This document shows, piece after piece, positions 7,126-15,470 of a DNA stretch of 64,000 bases. The number at the start of each line of letters is the position of its first letter. Positions within the stretch are counted from its first letter, which is position 1. The stretch covers positions 1 to 64,000 of the forward strand of contig NZ_QKNX01000009.1 of NCBI RefSeq assembly GCF_005239135.1, in the 5' to 3' direction. The stretch comes from Natronomonas salsuginis. GTDB lineage: Archaea; Halobacteriota; Halobacteria; Halobacteriales; Haloarculaceae. The position numbers and the translations under genes were made by a program. Below the pieces are notes generated by a model. The model was not told where the DNA came from and ran no database searches. It saw only the letters and a list, made by a program, of their open reading frames with translations.

Positions 7126-9147
7126 ATGGCAGAGACAGACACGACGGATACAATTACACCCGAAGAATTGGAGGCGCGTATCGATGAACAGTTGGGTGTG
7201 GAATACGATTCGCCAATCACAACAGTCATTAGACGGGATCCCGCGGAATTTCTCGTCTACGCGCTCGGGGTTGCGTTCTTTATATACCACTTGTGGTACG
7301 CAGCTAGCTTTCCAGTCGCAGAAAATCAGCACGTAATTATCCATCTTGGCTTTGCGCTTTGTTTTTGGGCATCGATACAACTGTTGCGAGCGGATCGGGA
7401 CGCGCTCCGTGGAAAATTGCTCACCGCCGGCTACTCGATGTATTTCGTCGCGGTGATAGTACCAACTTACTACTTATTTAACAATTACCAGCAACTGCTA
7501 TTCGGTGCCGGTGCATACTCCAACGAACAGGTGATGATGGGAGCGCTGGCTATTGTCCTGCTGCTCATCGCATTGTGGTCTGTCTCCCGTCTGATCTTCG
7601 TCGTCGTCACACTCGGACTGCTCTACTCGTATTTCGGCGCTTTCTTACCGGGGGTCTTATCACATGGTGGGCTATCGCTGCAGCGGATCATCACGATGAG
7701 TACTATCGAATTCGAAGGGGTCTACGGACGCCTGACGATGGTTGCTGCGACGTGGGTTGTGATCTTTGTTATGTTGGCCAGTATGGTCGAGAAATACGGT
7801 GGCATGAGTCAGCTAATAAAAGGTGTGACCCAGATCACGACCCGTCACAAACGGGTGAAAGTTGGGCACGTCGCGGTCCTTGCCAGTATGGTCTTTGGAT
7901 CGATCAACGGTGCAACGACTGCCAACGCGGCGACTACTGGCTCGTTCACCATCCCGCTGATGAAGGAAAACGGATATCCACCGAGACTCGCGGGTGCACT
8001 CGAGGCTGTTGCTTCGTGTGGCGGACAGGTGCTTCCCCCAGTAATGGGGACAAGCGTATTCATCATGGCCGAGCTGATTGACCCTAGCTATACGGACATC
8101 ATCATTCGTGCGACAGCTCCTGCTGTTCTATTTTTCGCCGTTGTTATCATCTCGATAGAGTTGTACGTGTCACGTTCTGGTACAGATGAAGACAAAATGC
8201 CAAGCGTCGAAACAACCAGTTCTATGCCACGAAGGGTCTACAAAGTTCTGTCGAACTACGAATATATTGGGATGTTTATTGTCTTAATGTACTGGCTCGT
8301 GTACATCCAGGCAGATCCACTTCTGTCTGGATACTATAGCATTTTTACACTGATGGGACTGCGATTAGTACGGACGTTGCAAACATCCATTACAGGTGAC
8401 AAAGAAAGTCTCAGACAACTTCGACGATACGCTCGGGAAAGTATTGAAGGCTTCCGCCGAGCAGCCGAAGCGGCAATTAGCATCACGATTATGGTCGCAG
8501 CCCTTGGAATAATTGTTAGGGCGTTCATCGTCACCGGATTCGCACAAAACCTTTCTCGCGTACTGATCACCATCGCCGCAGGAAATGTTATTCTAATGGT
8601 GATCGTGGCCGCGATCGCGTCGATTCTATTCGGTATGGGTATGCCAACGGTTGCCGCGTACCTCCTAGTTGCACTGTTCGTCGCACCACCAGTGGCCGAC
8701 GTCGTTGCCGTCGATATCCTCGCGATCCATATGTTCGTCTTTTACTTTGCCATCGTTTCGAATATCACCCCACCGATCGCTGTCGCGGTCGTCATCACAC
8801 AAGGGATCGCTGGCTCAGGATTCATGCAGACATCGATAGATGCTCTCAAAATGGGTACACCCCTGTTTATACTCCCATTCTTGTTTATTTTTAACGAATC
8901 ACTATTGAACCCAACGCCGATGCTGGCAGTGACCGTTCTGTTGCTGGCCGTTGGTTTCCTTGCGATCTCGATCGCGTTTATTGGTTTTCGTGATCTATCG
9001 CTTCCCGCTCGAGGAGTGCTTCTCGGTACCGGGTTCGCAGCGCTATTTGCTCAACAATTAACCGTGCAAATAATACTTGTAGCGGTCATTATTATCGGAC
9101 TCTCGACATTTGATCCCCGGGTCGCAGCACGATTGCCAACCAGATAA
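7126..9147 (+). CDS. TRAP transporter permease, fused 4TM/12TM subunits
   Basis: A 673-residue polytopic membrane protein. The first hydrophobic block (about residues 35-130) corresponds to the small DctQ-type subunit, and the rest to the DctM-type subunit, as is usual for TAXI systems. Conserved loop sequences include SINGATTANAATTGSFTIPL and GMGMPTVAAYLLVALFVAPP. It catalyses ion-coupled uptake of the ligand presented by the TAXI protein. A separate TATA-like element (about 7095-7101, 28 bases before the ATG) suggests it can also be transcribed independently. The reading frame is intact. Confidence 0.92.
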   Translation: MAETDTTDTITPEELEARIDEQLGVEYDSPITTVIRRDPAEFLVYALGVAFFIYHLWYAASFPVAENQHVIIHLGFALCFWASIQLLRADRDALRGKLLTAGYSMYFVAVIVPTYYLFNNYQQLLFGAGAYSNEQVMMGALAIVLLLIALWSVSRLIFVVVTLGLLYSYFGAFLPGVLSHGGLSLQRIITMSTIEFEGVYGRLTMVAATWVVIFVMLASMVEKYGGMSQLIKGVTQITTRHKRVKVGHVAVLASMVFGSINGATTANAATTGSFTIPLMKENGYPPRLAGALEAVASCGGQVLPPVMGTSVFIMAELIDPSYTDIIIRATAPAVLFFAVVIISIELYVSRSGTDEDKMPSVETTSSMPRRVYKVLSNYEYIGMFIVLMYWLVYIQADPLLSGYYSIFTLMGLRLVRTLQTSITGDKESLRQLRRYARESIEGFRRAAEAAISITIMVAALGIIVRAFIVTGFAQNLSRVLITIAAGNVILMVIVAAIASILFGMGMPTVAAYLLVALFVAPPVADVVAVDILAIHMFVFYFAIVSNITPPIAVAVVITQGIAGSGFMQTSIDALKMGTPLFILPFLFIFNESLLNPTPMLAVTVLLLAVGFLAISIAFIGFRDLSLPARGVLLGTGFAALFAQQLTVQIILVAVIIIGLSTFDPRVAARLPTR

Positions 9148-9190
9148 ATGGCGCGAGAACCTTTTTGCTTTTACACACGAGTACCTACCA

Positions 9191-9586
9191 ATGAAAAACG
9201 AGAGGCGGATCGAAACACTCCGGGACCGCCTACCGGGTGAGGATACAGACGAATATGAGGATAGAAACCCTAACGAGCTCCCCGACTGGTGGAAGTACGC
9301 CGTCGAAGAACACGAGGCCTATGGCCTTCGTCCGTATCGTCCCCCGCGGTTCGAAGACGATGTACTAGTGCCTCCGCTTTTGGAAACGCTCGAGGATCGA
9401 TACGGAAGTAGTATCCAACTGTTTGGTATAAACAATATGTATGGAGACGACTGGGTTGTCTATATCGACGGTGAGCCAGCGTTTGAGATTCCGCGACGGC
9501 GGGATCCAGCGGGATACACCGTGTTCGAACGCTCAAGTACGAAATTCGAAGAGACCGTCCGATCAGCCCTATCGGAGTCGGCATGA
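9191..9586 (+). CDS. hypothetical acidic protein
   Basis: A 131-residue soluble protein that I do not recognise. It has a charged N-terminus (MKNERRIETLRDRLPGED), a Trp-rich stretch (LPDWWKYAVEEHEAYG) and a C-terminal half that looks like a small alpha/beta domain (WVVYIDGEPAFEIPRRRDP). There are no signal peptide, membrane segments or Cys motifs. The frame is open further upstream into the permease gene; the ATG at 9191 avoids that overlap. Its stop overlaps the next ATG in an ATGA, so it is probably cotranslated with the methyltransferase. No function is proposed. Confidence 0.6.
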   Translation: MKNERRIETLRDRLPGEDTDEYEDRNPNELPDWWKYAVEEHEAYGLRPYRPPRFEDDVLVPPLLETLEDRYGSSIQLFGINNMYGDDWVVYIDGEPAFEIPRRRDPAGYTVFERSSTKFEETVRSALSESA

Positions 9587-10338
9587 AGACTGATTCGGAT
9601 CAGTGGGATGCGGAATTGTACGACGCGAGCCATAGCTACGTCTACGAATACGGCAAAGACGTTCTCCAACTGCTCAAGCCGCGTGGCGGAGAGCAGATAT
9701 TGGACCTCGGCTGTGGAACCGGACACCTGACAGCCCAGATTGCAGAGGAGGGTGCGGAAGTCATCGGCCTCGATAGCTCTCGAGAGATGGTCACGACGGC
9801 CAAAGAGAACCACCCGGCACTTCCGGTGGTTCTCGGGGACGCTAGATCAGTCGAATTCTCAGTACCATTCGATGCGGTGTTCTCGAACGCGGCCCTCCAT
9901 TGGATGAAAAATCAACGAACCATCGCTCACAATGTCTTTTGTCACCTCACCGATGGAGGGCGATTCGTTGCGGAGTTTGGGGGAAATGGAAACGTAAACG
10001 CGATCCAGTCAGCGGTGCGATCAGTATGTCGTGCACGTGGGTACGAGGTCACCTCACCGTGGTATTTTCCAACGCCAGCAGAACATGCAAGCATCTTGGA
10101 ATCAGCAGGGTTCGAGATACGATACATGCGACTCATCGATCGGCCAACGCCGCTCGAGGATGGGTTAGATCCGTGGCTGAAAATGTTCGCGGACGGACTC
10201 CTTGAGGAAGTACCTAGAAAAGAACGGGGATCGATCAGAGCGGCGGTCATCAACCGACTCCGGGATGAGTTGTACGATCCCGAAAACGGTTGGGTTGTCG
10301 ACTACCGACGGCTTCGTTTCGTCGCACACCGATCATAG
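9583..10338 (+). CDS. class I SAM-dependent methyltransferase
   Basis: A 251-residue Rossmann-type methyltransferase. Motif I is LDLGCGTGHLTAQIAEEGAE, the acidic end of strand 2 is VIGLDSS, and motif II/III is FDAVFSNAALHWM. The FSNAALHWM segment followed by GGRFVAEFGG resembles the trans-aconitate 2-methyltransferase group, which methylates small polycarboxylates, but this resemblance is only suggestive. The gene is translationally coupled to the hypothetical protein before it. A role in modifying the TRAP substrate or a toxic intermediate is possible but not shown. Confidence 0.82.
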   Translation: MKTDSDQWDAELYDASHSYVYEYGKDVLQLLKPRGGEQILDLGCGTGHLTAQIAEEGAEVIGLDSSREMVTTAKENHPALPVVLGDARSVEFSVPFDAVFSNAALHWMKNQRTIAHNVFCHLTDGGRFVAEFGGNGNVNAIQSAVRSVCRARGYEVTSPWYFPTPAEHASILESAGFEIRYMRLIDRPTPLEDGLDPWLKMFADGLLEEVPRKERGSIRAAVINRLRDELYDPENGWVVDYRRLRFVAHRS

Positions 10339-10375
10339 TTCGGCCGATATGTAAATCGTTCCAGCTGGCACTATA

Positions 10376-10804
10376 TTAACCGGACGTGAGGATGACCACT
10401 GGAAGTTCAGTATTGAGCAGCACCGCTTGCGAAACGCTCCCGAAAAGGGCTTTCCCGACGGGACTTCGCTTTCGGCCGCCCATGACGATGAGGTCGACAG
10501 CGCCTTCGTGTGCGTATTCGAGGATCTCGTCAGCCGGGTCCCCGTGTCGACGAACGAGCGACGTATCAAGTCCGTCTGCTTCGAAGCGTCCTTCGATCGT
10601 ATCAAGCCCGGTCGGAACGTCCGTTTCGTCATAAATGTCGCCAGAAGACACGGTGAGGTCCCCTTCTACGCCATCGAACGCTTCGAAAACGTTCAGAATA
10701 GTTATTTCGAGTTCGTCCCGGTCCAGTGGCATTTCTGTGAGCATTTCAGCCCGTTTCGTCGCTGCGTCGTCGACAACGTCGATTGGGAATAAGACACGAT
10801 ACAT
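10376..10804 (-). CDS. UspA family universal stress protein
   Basis: A 142-residue single-domain Usp. It opens with MYRVLFPIDVVDDAA and closes with the nucleotide-binding signature, VDLIVMGGRKRSPVGKALFG followed by SVSQAVLLNTELPVVIL. The G-2x-G-9x-G(S/T)-type loop suggests ATP binding. The frame extends upstream, but the ATG at 10804 gives the canonical Usp start, and a TATTTAAA-like element lies about 29 bases before it. Its stop is about 40 bases from the stop of the methyltransferase gene, which runs convergently. Confidence 0.9.
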   Translation of the reverse strand: MYRVLFPIDVVDDAATKRAEMLTEMPLDRDELEITILNVFEAFDGVEGDLTVSSGDIYDETDVPTGLDTIEGRFEADGLDTSLVRRHGDPADEILEYAHEGAVDLIVMGGRKRSPVGKALFGSVSQAVLLNTELPVVILTSG

Positions 10805-10904
10805 GATAGAATAATACATTCTTGCCATGTATTTAAAATGGCGTACTTGCGCGCGAAATAGCAACACGAACTCGCAGTAGTATACCATCGTTTATATAAT
10901 ATAG

Positions 10905-12131
10905 ATGGGAAGGATACAGACTCCTGTGGGACATTCATCCACGATACGCAAGGAGGTTCGTACACTCCGTGATGATGGCAGGGGGAAAATCTTATTCGCC
11001 GTGTCGGCGGGGTCATTTCTCATAGTTGGCGTACAGATGATATACCCGGTTATGTTGCCGGAGCTACGGGTCGCCTATGGGCTCAATTTGGGTACGGCCG
11101 GCTTGTTGTTGACTCTCCTCTGGGCGGCGAACGCGATCGGTCAGATTCCGAGCGGTATCTTGGCAGACGAGATAGGTGAAAAGCGAACGTTACTGCTCAG
11201 CGTGGTATTGTCAGCAGTGACAATAGTGTTGATCGTCTCCTTCGAATCGTCGGCCGCCCTTTTTGCATCGACAGTCCTTCTCGGAGCGGGACTCGCCCTT
11301 TTCGGCGTCGCTCGATATACCATTATGTATGAGACCTACCCGGACCGGGCAGGGACGACGATCGGTATTGTGCTCGCAGCGGCCGATGCCGGACAGTCGC
11401 TGCTTCCCCCACTCGCTAGCGTATTGACGGTCGTTGTCGCGTGGCAACTCGGCTTTGGATTTACGATCCCAATATTCATTTTGATAGCGGTCACGATTTG
11501 GCTGTACATTCCACGGGAAGTCTCGAGCGAAAAACAGAGCTCGGAACACATGTCCCTGTCCCGATTCGCCGAGACGCTCTCCATGATGTACACCAAACGG
11601 GTGATCTTTGCGACGACGATATTCGTCATTTACGTTTGCGTATGGGTTTCGTTCACCAGCTTTTATCCAACGTATTTAATCGAAAGTAAAAATATCCCTC
11701 AAACGACGACTGCGATCCTGTTTGGCTCATTTTTTGCGGCCGGTGTCGTGATAAAACCGCTTTCGGGAGCGATATACGATCGGGTTGGCATTCGTCGGAC
11801 GCTGATGGTATTAGCGCCCATCTCGGCGCTCGCGTTGATCGCGTTTCCATTGGCTGAAGGGGTACTACCGATTGCGGTGATCACGTTACTTGTCGCCCCA
11901 CTTCTCGGCAGCGGAACGATCGCGCAGTCGTACCTCATCGAAATATTTACACACGACGTTCGGGGGACTGGACTGGGGATCATTAGAACATGCGGACTAC
12001 TAATCGGGTCGACTACACCGGCGATCTTCGGGTTCTTTGCTGAGATCGGCTATTTCGATGAGGGATTTCTAGCGCTTGCGCTTCTCATTGGAACGATGAT
12101 CACGTTAATTATGTTACTGCCGAGTAAGTGA
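10905..12131 (+). CDS. MFS transporter
   Basis: A 408-residue carrier with twelve predicted membrane segments. The loop 2-3 motif GILADEIGEKRTLLL is the MFS A-motif, and GIRRTLMVLAPISAL repeats it in the second half. There is a central charged loop around PREVSSEKQSSEH. It probably exports or imports a small organic solute by proton or sodium coupling; the substrate is unknown. The start is uncertain: a strong TTTATATAA at 10891-10899 lies too close to the ATG at 10905 and would better fit a GTG start at 10926. It ends ten bases before the convergent ilvN. Confidence 0.85.
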   Translation: MGRIQTPVGHSSTIRKEVRTLRDDGRGKILFAVSAGSFLIVGVQMIYPVMLPELRVAYGLNLGTAGLLLTLLWAANAIGQIPSGILADEIGEKRTLLLSVVLSAVTIVLIVSFESSAALFASTVLLGAGLALFGVARYTIMYETYPDRAGTTIGIVLAAADAGQSLLPPLASVLTVVVAWQLGFGFTIPIFILIAVTIWLYIPREVSSEKQSSEHMSLSRFAETLSMMYTKRVIFATTIFVIYVCVWVSFTSFYPTYLIESKNIPQTTTAILFGSFFAAGVVIKPLSGAIYDRVGIRRTLMVLAPISALALIAFPLAEGVLPIAVITLLVAPLLGSGTIAQSYLIEIFTHDVRGTGLGIIRTCGLLIGSTTPAIFGFFAEIGYFDEGFLALALLIGTMITLIMLLPSK

Positions 12132-12141
12132 CGACAGACCG

Positions 12142-12525
12142 CTAGGAATCGATATCAGCGGTGAGCCGCTTTGCGATGTCGATGTCGCGCTCTTCAACAG
12201 AGATTACTGGAAGGAGCTTCTCGACTTGGCGTCGAACCTGTTCGACGCCGGGATGTGGTGGTTCGAGTACGAAGGTAATTCTCGAGTGCGCACCATCGCC
12301 CATTGGTTCCCCAACGATTCGCTCGATGTTTATCTGTCGTCGAGCGAGGAGGCTAGTTACTTCGGCCGTAACACCCGGATCGTTGGTTACGACTGCGGAC
12401 AGGACGGCTCGTTGATCCGTGGGGACCGACCTACCAGAATCCGAAACTCGGACTCCGGCAGGCGTTCGACTGCCCGTCGGTTGAGGGCGGTCGTGTGGTC
12501 CGAGTCCATCGGGTGTGTCAGTCAT
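12142..12525 (-). CDS. ilvN: acetolactate synthase small (regulatory) subunit
   Basis: A 127-residue protein consisting of an N-terminal tail and one ACT domain (LSAVVTNDPGVTAEVTSLLA, then INIERIVGEPMGDGAHSRIT). It lacks most of the C-terminal domain found in the usual subunit of about 160 residues. The family binds branched-chain amino acids and regulates the catalytic subunit. The ATG overlaps the stop of ilvB by ATGA, so the two are coupled. An ilvC gene, often next in such operons, is absent; a convergent MFS gene follows instead. Confidence 0.88.
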   Translation of the reverse strand: MTDTPDGLGPHDRPQPTGSRTPAGVRVSDSGRSVPTDQRAVLSAVVTNDPGVTAEVTSLLARRQINIERIVGEPMGDGAHSRITFVLEPPHPGVEQVRRQVEKLLPVISVEERDIDIAKRLTADIDS

Positions 12526-14273
12526 AGTTCCTCTAGTTCCTGTTCGTTCATCGCGAACTTCGTGTTGTTCCCGCCGCTTGGGACGATCGGATAAACGTCC
12601 TCTTCAGGGTCGATGTGGACATCGACGACGCTTGGGCCATCGTACTCGTACGCTGCCTCGAGCGTCGACTTGACTTCATCGTGCGTCTCGACGCGGAACC
12701 CGCGTGCACCGAACCCTTCGGCTATGGAATCGAACCGAGGGATCCACGGGTACTCAGATGCCACTCGACGACCACCAAAGAACGCATCTTGCCACTGTCG
12801 AACCATCCCGACTGCAGCGTTGTTCAGGACGATGACGGTAATATCGAGTTCCTCGCGAACGGCCACCGATAGCTCTTGGAGCGTCATGAGGAACGAGCCG
12901 TCGCCATCGAAGCAGACCACGGACTGATCGTCATCCGCGGCATAGCGTGCGCCGATAGCCGCCGGAAGACCGTATCCCATCGTCCCCAACCCATGCGAAG
13001 AGACCCACGTCCGTGGGTGTCGATACGTCCAGTACTGGAAGGCCCACATCTGATGTTGGCCCACACCGGTCGTGACGATGGTATCGTCCGGCGTTAGCGC
13101 ATCCATCGCCTCGACGACGAACTGTGGTTTTACTGGCCCGTCCTCGTCGATTGTGTACGCTAACGGATATTCTTCTTTCCACGCTCGACACTGTTGTCGC
13201 CATTGCTCCGTGTCAGGCGCGCTGGGCATTGCCTCGTACAATTGGTTGAGTACCGTTGAAGCATCCCCAACCAGTGGATAATCAGCATGGATGATTTTCG
13301 AAATCTCTGCGGGGTCGATGTCGACGTGTGCAACCTCAGCATCCGGAGCAAACGTCTCGACGCCGCCGGTGAGTCGATCGTCAAACCGAGTTCCGACGGC
13401 GAGCATCACGTCAGCGTGTTGCAGCGCCAAGTTCCCATATCCAGCACCGTGCATGCCGGCGACCTTCATCGAGAGTTCGTGATCCTCGGGGAACGATCCG
13501 ATTCCAGGCATTGTCGTCACGACAGGGATGCGATACTCGATGGCGAACCGTCGAAGTTCGTCCCACGCGTTTCCTTTGATTACACCACCACCGGAGAGAA
13601 TAATCGGCTGCTCCGCATTGGCGAGTGCTTCGGCTGCGACACAGACATGTTCAGTGTCGGCGGGATCCGTCGTTTGGTGAGTCGAGGGAAGTTTCGGTTC
13701 GATCACCGTGGACTCGGTCTCACGGCTTGTGACGTCTTTCGGGAGATCGACGAGCGTCGGTCCCGGGCGCCCAGACTGTGCGAGCATGAATGCCTCACCG
13801 ACCGTCTCGCTGATGGACTCGGTATCGGCTGCAATGTAATTTGCCTTCGTTACGGGCAGCGTGACGCCGATCGTATCGGTCTCTTGGAAGGCATCTCGCC
13901 CAAGAAACTCCTTGGGAACCTGACCAGTCAATGCGAGAACAGGATCGGAGTCCATGTCCGCGTCAGCAAGCCCCGTGATCAAATTAGTCGCTCCCGGGCC
14001 GGAAGTCGCAAAGCAGACGCCAGGCACTCCAGCAACGATGCCATACGCATCCGCAGCGTGTGATGCCCCTTGTTCGTGGGCCATCGTAATATGTTGAATG
14101 TCGGAACTGTATAACGCGTCGTAGACCGGCATAATGGCGCCACCCTGAACGCCAAACACGTGTTTGACAGTAGCGGCTTCCAACGACGCAATGATCGAAT
14201 CAGCGCCAGTCGTGGCGGATCGATCAGACGGTTCAGTAGGCGTATCTCGCGAGTCGGTGAGTTGTTTTGTCAT
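12522..14273 (-). CDS. ilvB: acetolactate synthase large (catalytic) subunit
   Basis: A 583-residue thiamine-diphosphate enzyme. It has the glutamate-bearing segment (TMAHEQGASHAADAYG) near the N-terminus, a central FAD-binding region (VGTRFDDRLTGG) and the TPP/Mg motif FDGDGSFLMTLQELSVA ending in VLNNAAVGMV. It condenses two pyruvates to acetolactate, or pyruvate with 2-oxobutanoate, as the first step to Val, Leu, Ile and ketoisovalerate. The ATG at 14273 was chosen over one at 14300 because the upstream residues look non-conserved. It is coupled to ilvN and divergent from panB, whose substrate derives from the same pathway. Confidence 0.93.
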   Translation of the reverse strand: MTKQLTDSRDTPTEPSDRSATTGADSIIASLEAATVKHVFGVQGGAIMPVYDALYSSDIQHITMAHEQGASHAADAYGIVAGVPGVCFATSGPGATNLITGLADADMDSDPVLALTGQVPKEFLGRDAFQETDTIGVTLPVTKANYIAADTESISETVGEAFMLAQSGRPGPTLVDLPKDVTSRETESTVIEPKLPSTHQTTDPADTEHVCVAAEALANAEQPIILSGGGVIKGNAWDELRRFAIEYRIPVVTTMPGIGSFPEDHELSMKVAGMHGAGYGNLALQHADVMLAVGTRFDDRLTGGVETFAPDAEVAHVDIDPAEISKIIHADYPLVGDASTVLNQLYEAMPSAPDTEQWRQQCRAWKEEYPLAYTIDEDGPVKPQFVVEAMDALTPDDTIVTTGVGQHQMWAFQYWTYRHPRTWVSSHGLGTMGYGLPAAIGARYAADDDQSVVCFDGDGSFLMTLQELSVAVREELDITVIVLNNAAVGMVRQWQDAFFGGRRVASEYPWIPRFDSIAEGFGARGFRVETHDEVKSTLEAAYEYDGPSVVDVHIDPEEDVYPIVPSGGNNTKFAMNEQELEEL

Positions 14274-14615
14274 TATTCTAATATTTTTGTAGTACGGCAT
14301 TCGCCGTGCAACGAACGTTCACGAACGGGAGGTAGGCAGGCCGAATAGGTGTGGTAGTGGGGCTAGTAGGAAGCCCCAATAATGGAGTTGCGACGAAAAA
14401 TCGCAAAGTCGAAGGTAGCAAACTCTACCATTGGACAATCGTATCATGGGATCCTACATTAAAATTTCGGTCGGAGAATCAGTTCAGAGCCACAGTTTGG
14501 CGCATCACGCCGTGGCTAATAAGAACACAGTCGGGAGCACATGAACCGTCCGCCACCTGACCGTAAGCGTCTCCGCCTCGGGGTCTTTATAGTTACCCCA
14601 CCGAAAGAATGAGAT
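14274..14615. other. intergenic region between divergent ilvB and panB
   Basis: About 340 bases with no convincing ORF. It contains a panB TATA element (TTTATA at 14586-14591, 27 bases before its ATG) and a short hairpin, GGGGCT-7-AGCCCC, at 14359-14377. The hairpin has no poly-T tail and no clear role. Confidence 0.5.
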
Positions 14616-15446
14616 ATGGGGCGTTTGTCAATTCCCGATATTTTTGAAAAGTACGAAAACGGTGAACGTTTGGCAATGTTGACTGCGTACGATGCGCCGA
14701 TAGCACGGCAGGTCGATAACGGAGGCGTCGACATGATTCTAGTCGGAGATAGTGCAGGGGACAACCAATTGGGATACAAAGGTACACTCCCTGTGACGCT
14801 CGACGAGTCACTCTCAAACACTGCCGCCGTCAGTCGAGGGGTCGAAGACGCGATGGTGATCGGCGACATGCCGTTTCTATCATACGGTACATCGCTCGAG
14901 GAGTCCGTGAAGAACGCTGGGAGATTTATTAAGGAAGCGGACGCAGACGCGGTGAAGTTAGAAACCGCCCCATACGGACAGACGACGATCGATATCGTGT
15001 CCCGACTCACCGAACTCGGGATACCGGTTGTCGGGCATATCGGTCTGACACCGCAGCGTATGAATCAGATCGGCGGGGGATACGTCCAAGGACGGGGAGA
15101 CGAAAACTCGACGAGCGTCGACGCGCTTGTCGAGACGGCACAGCAACTCGAGGACGCGGGCGCATTTTTGATCATCCTCGAAGCGGTGACCGAAGAGACA
15201 GGAAAGCGTGTCACCGAAGCGGTCGACGTTCCGACGGTCGGAATCGGGGCGGGGAGACATGTAAATGGACAAGTGCTCGTAATAAACGACGTACTCGGAC
15301 TTAACGAGACCTCTTATAAATTATCGAAGCAGTATGTCGATCTCAATTCGATCATCGGTGGCGCTGTAACGGAGTACGTCAGCGAAGTCAAAGGCGGTAA
15401 CTTCCCCGGTCGTGAGAACACGTTCGATCCAATCTACGAAGACTAG
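14616..15446 (+). CDS. panB: 3-methyl-2-oxobutanoate hydroxymethyltransferase
   Basis: A 276-residue PanB of normal length. Key family segments are LTAYDAPIARQVDNGGVDMI, LVGDSAGDNQLGY with the Mg-binding Asp, AVKLETAPYG, and VGHIGLTPQ. It transfers a hydroxymethyl group from methylenetetrahydrofolate (or the archaeal C1 carrier) to ketoisovalerate, giving ketopantoate for CoA synthesis. A leaderless promoter is evident 27 bases upstream. Its divergence from ilvBN fits a supply line from acetolactate to ketopantoate. Some bacterial and archaeal PanB paralogues sit in catabolic clusters, so a second copy elsewhere in the genome would argue against a purely biosynthetic role. Confidence 0.92.
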   Translation: MGRLSIPDIFEKYENGERLAMLTAYDAPIARQVDNGGVDMILVGDSAGDNQLGYKGTLPVTLDESLSNTAAVSRGVEDAMVIGDMPFLSYGTSLEESVKNAGRFIKEADADAVKLETAPYGQTTIDIVSRLTELGIPVVGHIGLTPQRMNQIGGGYVQGRGDENSTSVDALVETAQQLEDAGAFLIILEAVTEETGKRVTEAVDVPTVGIGAGRHVNGQVLVINDVLGLNETSYKLSKQYVDLNSIIGGAVTEYVSEVKGGNFPGRENTFDPIYED

Positions 15447-15470
15447 TGATCGGGGAAGTCTCAACGCGTC

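Noticed and set aside
14359-14377. GGGGCT/AGCCCC hairpin as an attenuator or riboswitch
   Set aside because: A short isolated stem without a T tract or further conserved structure; it lies far from the panB leaderless start.
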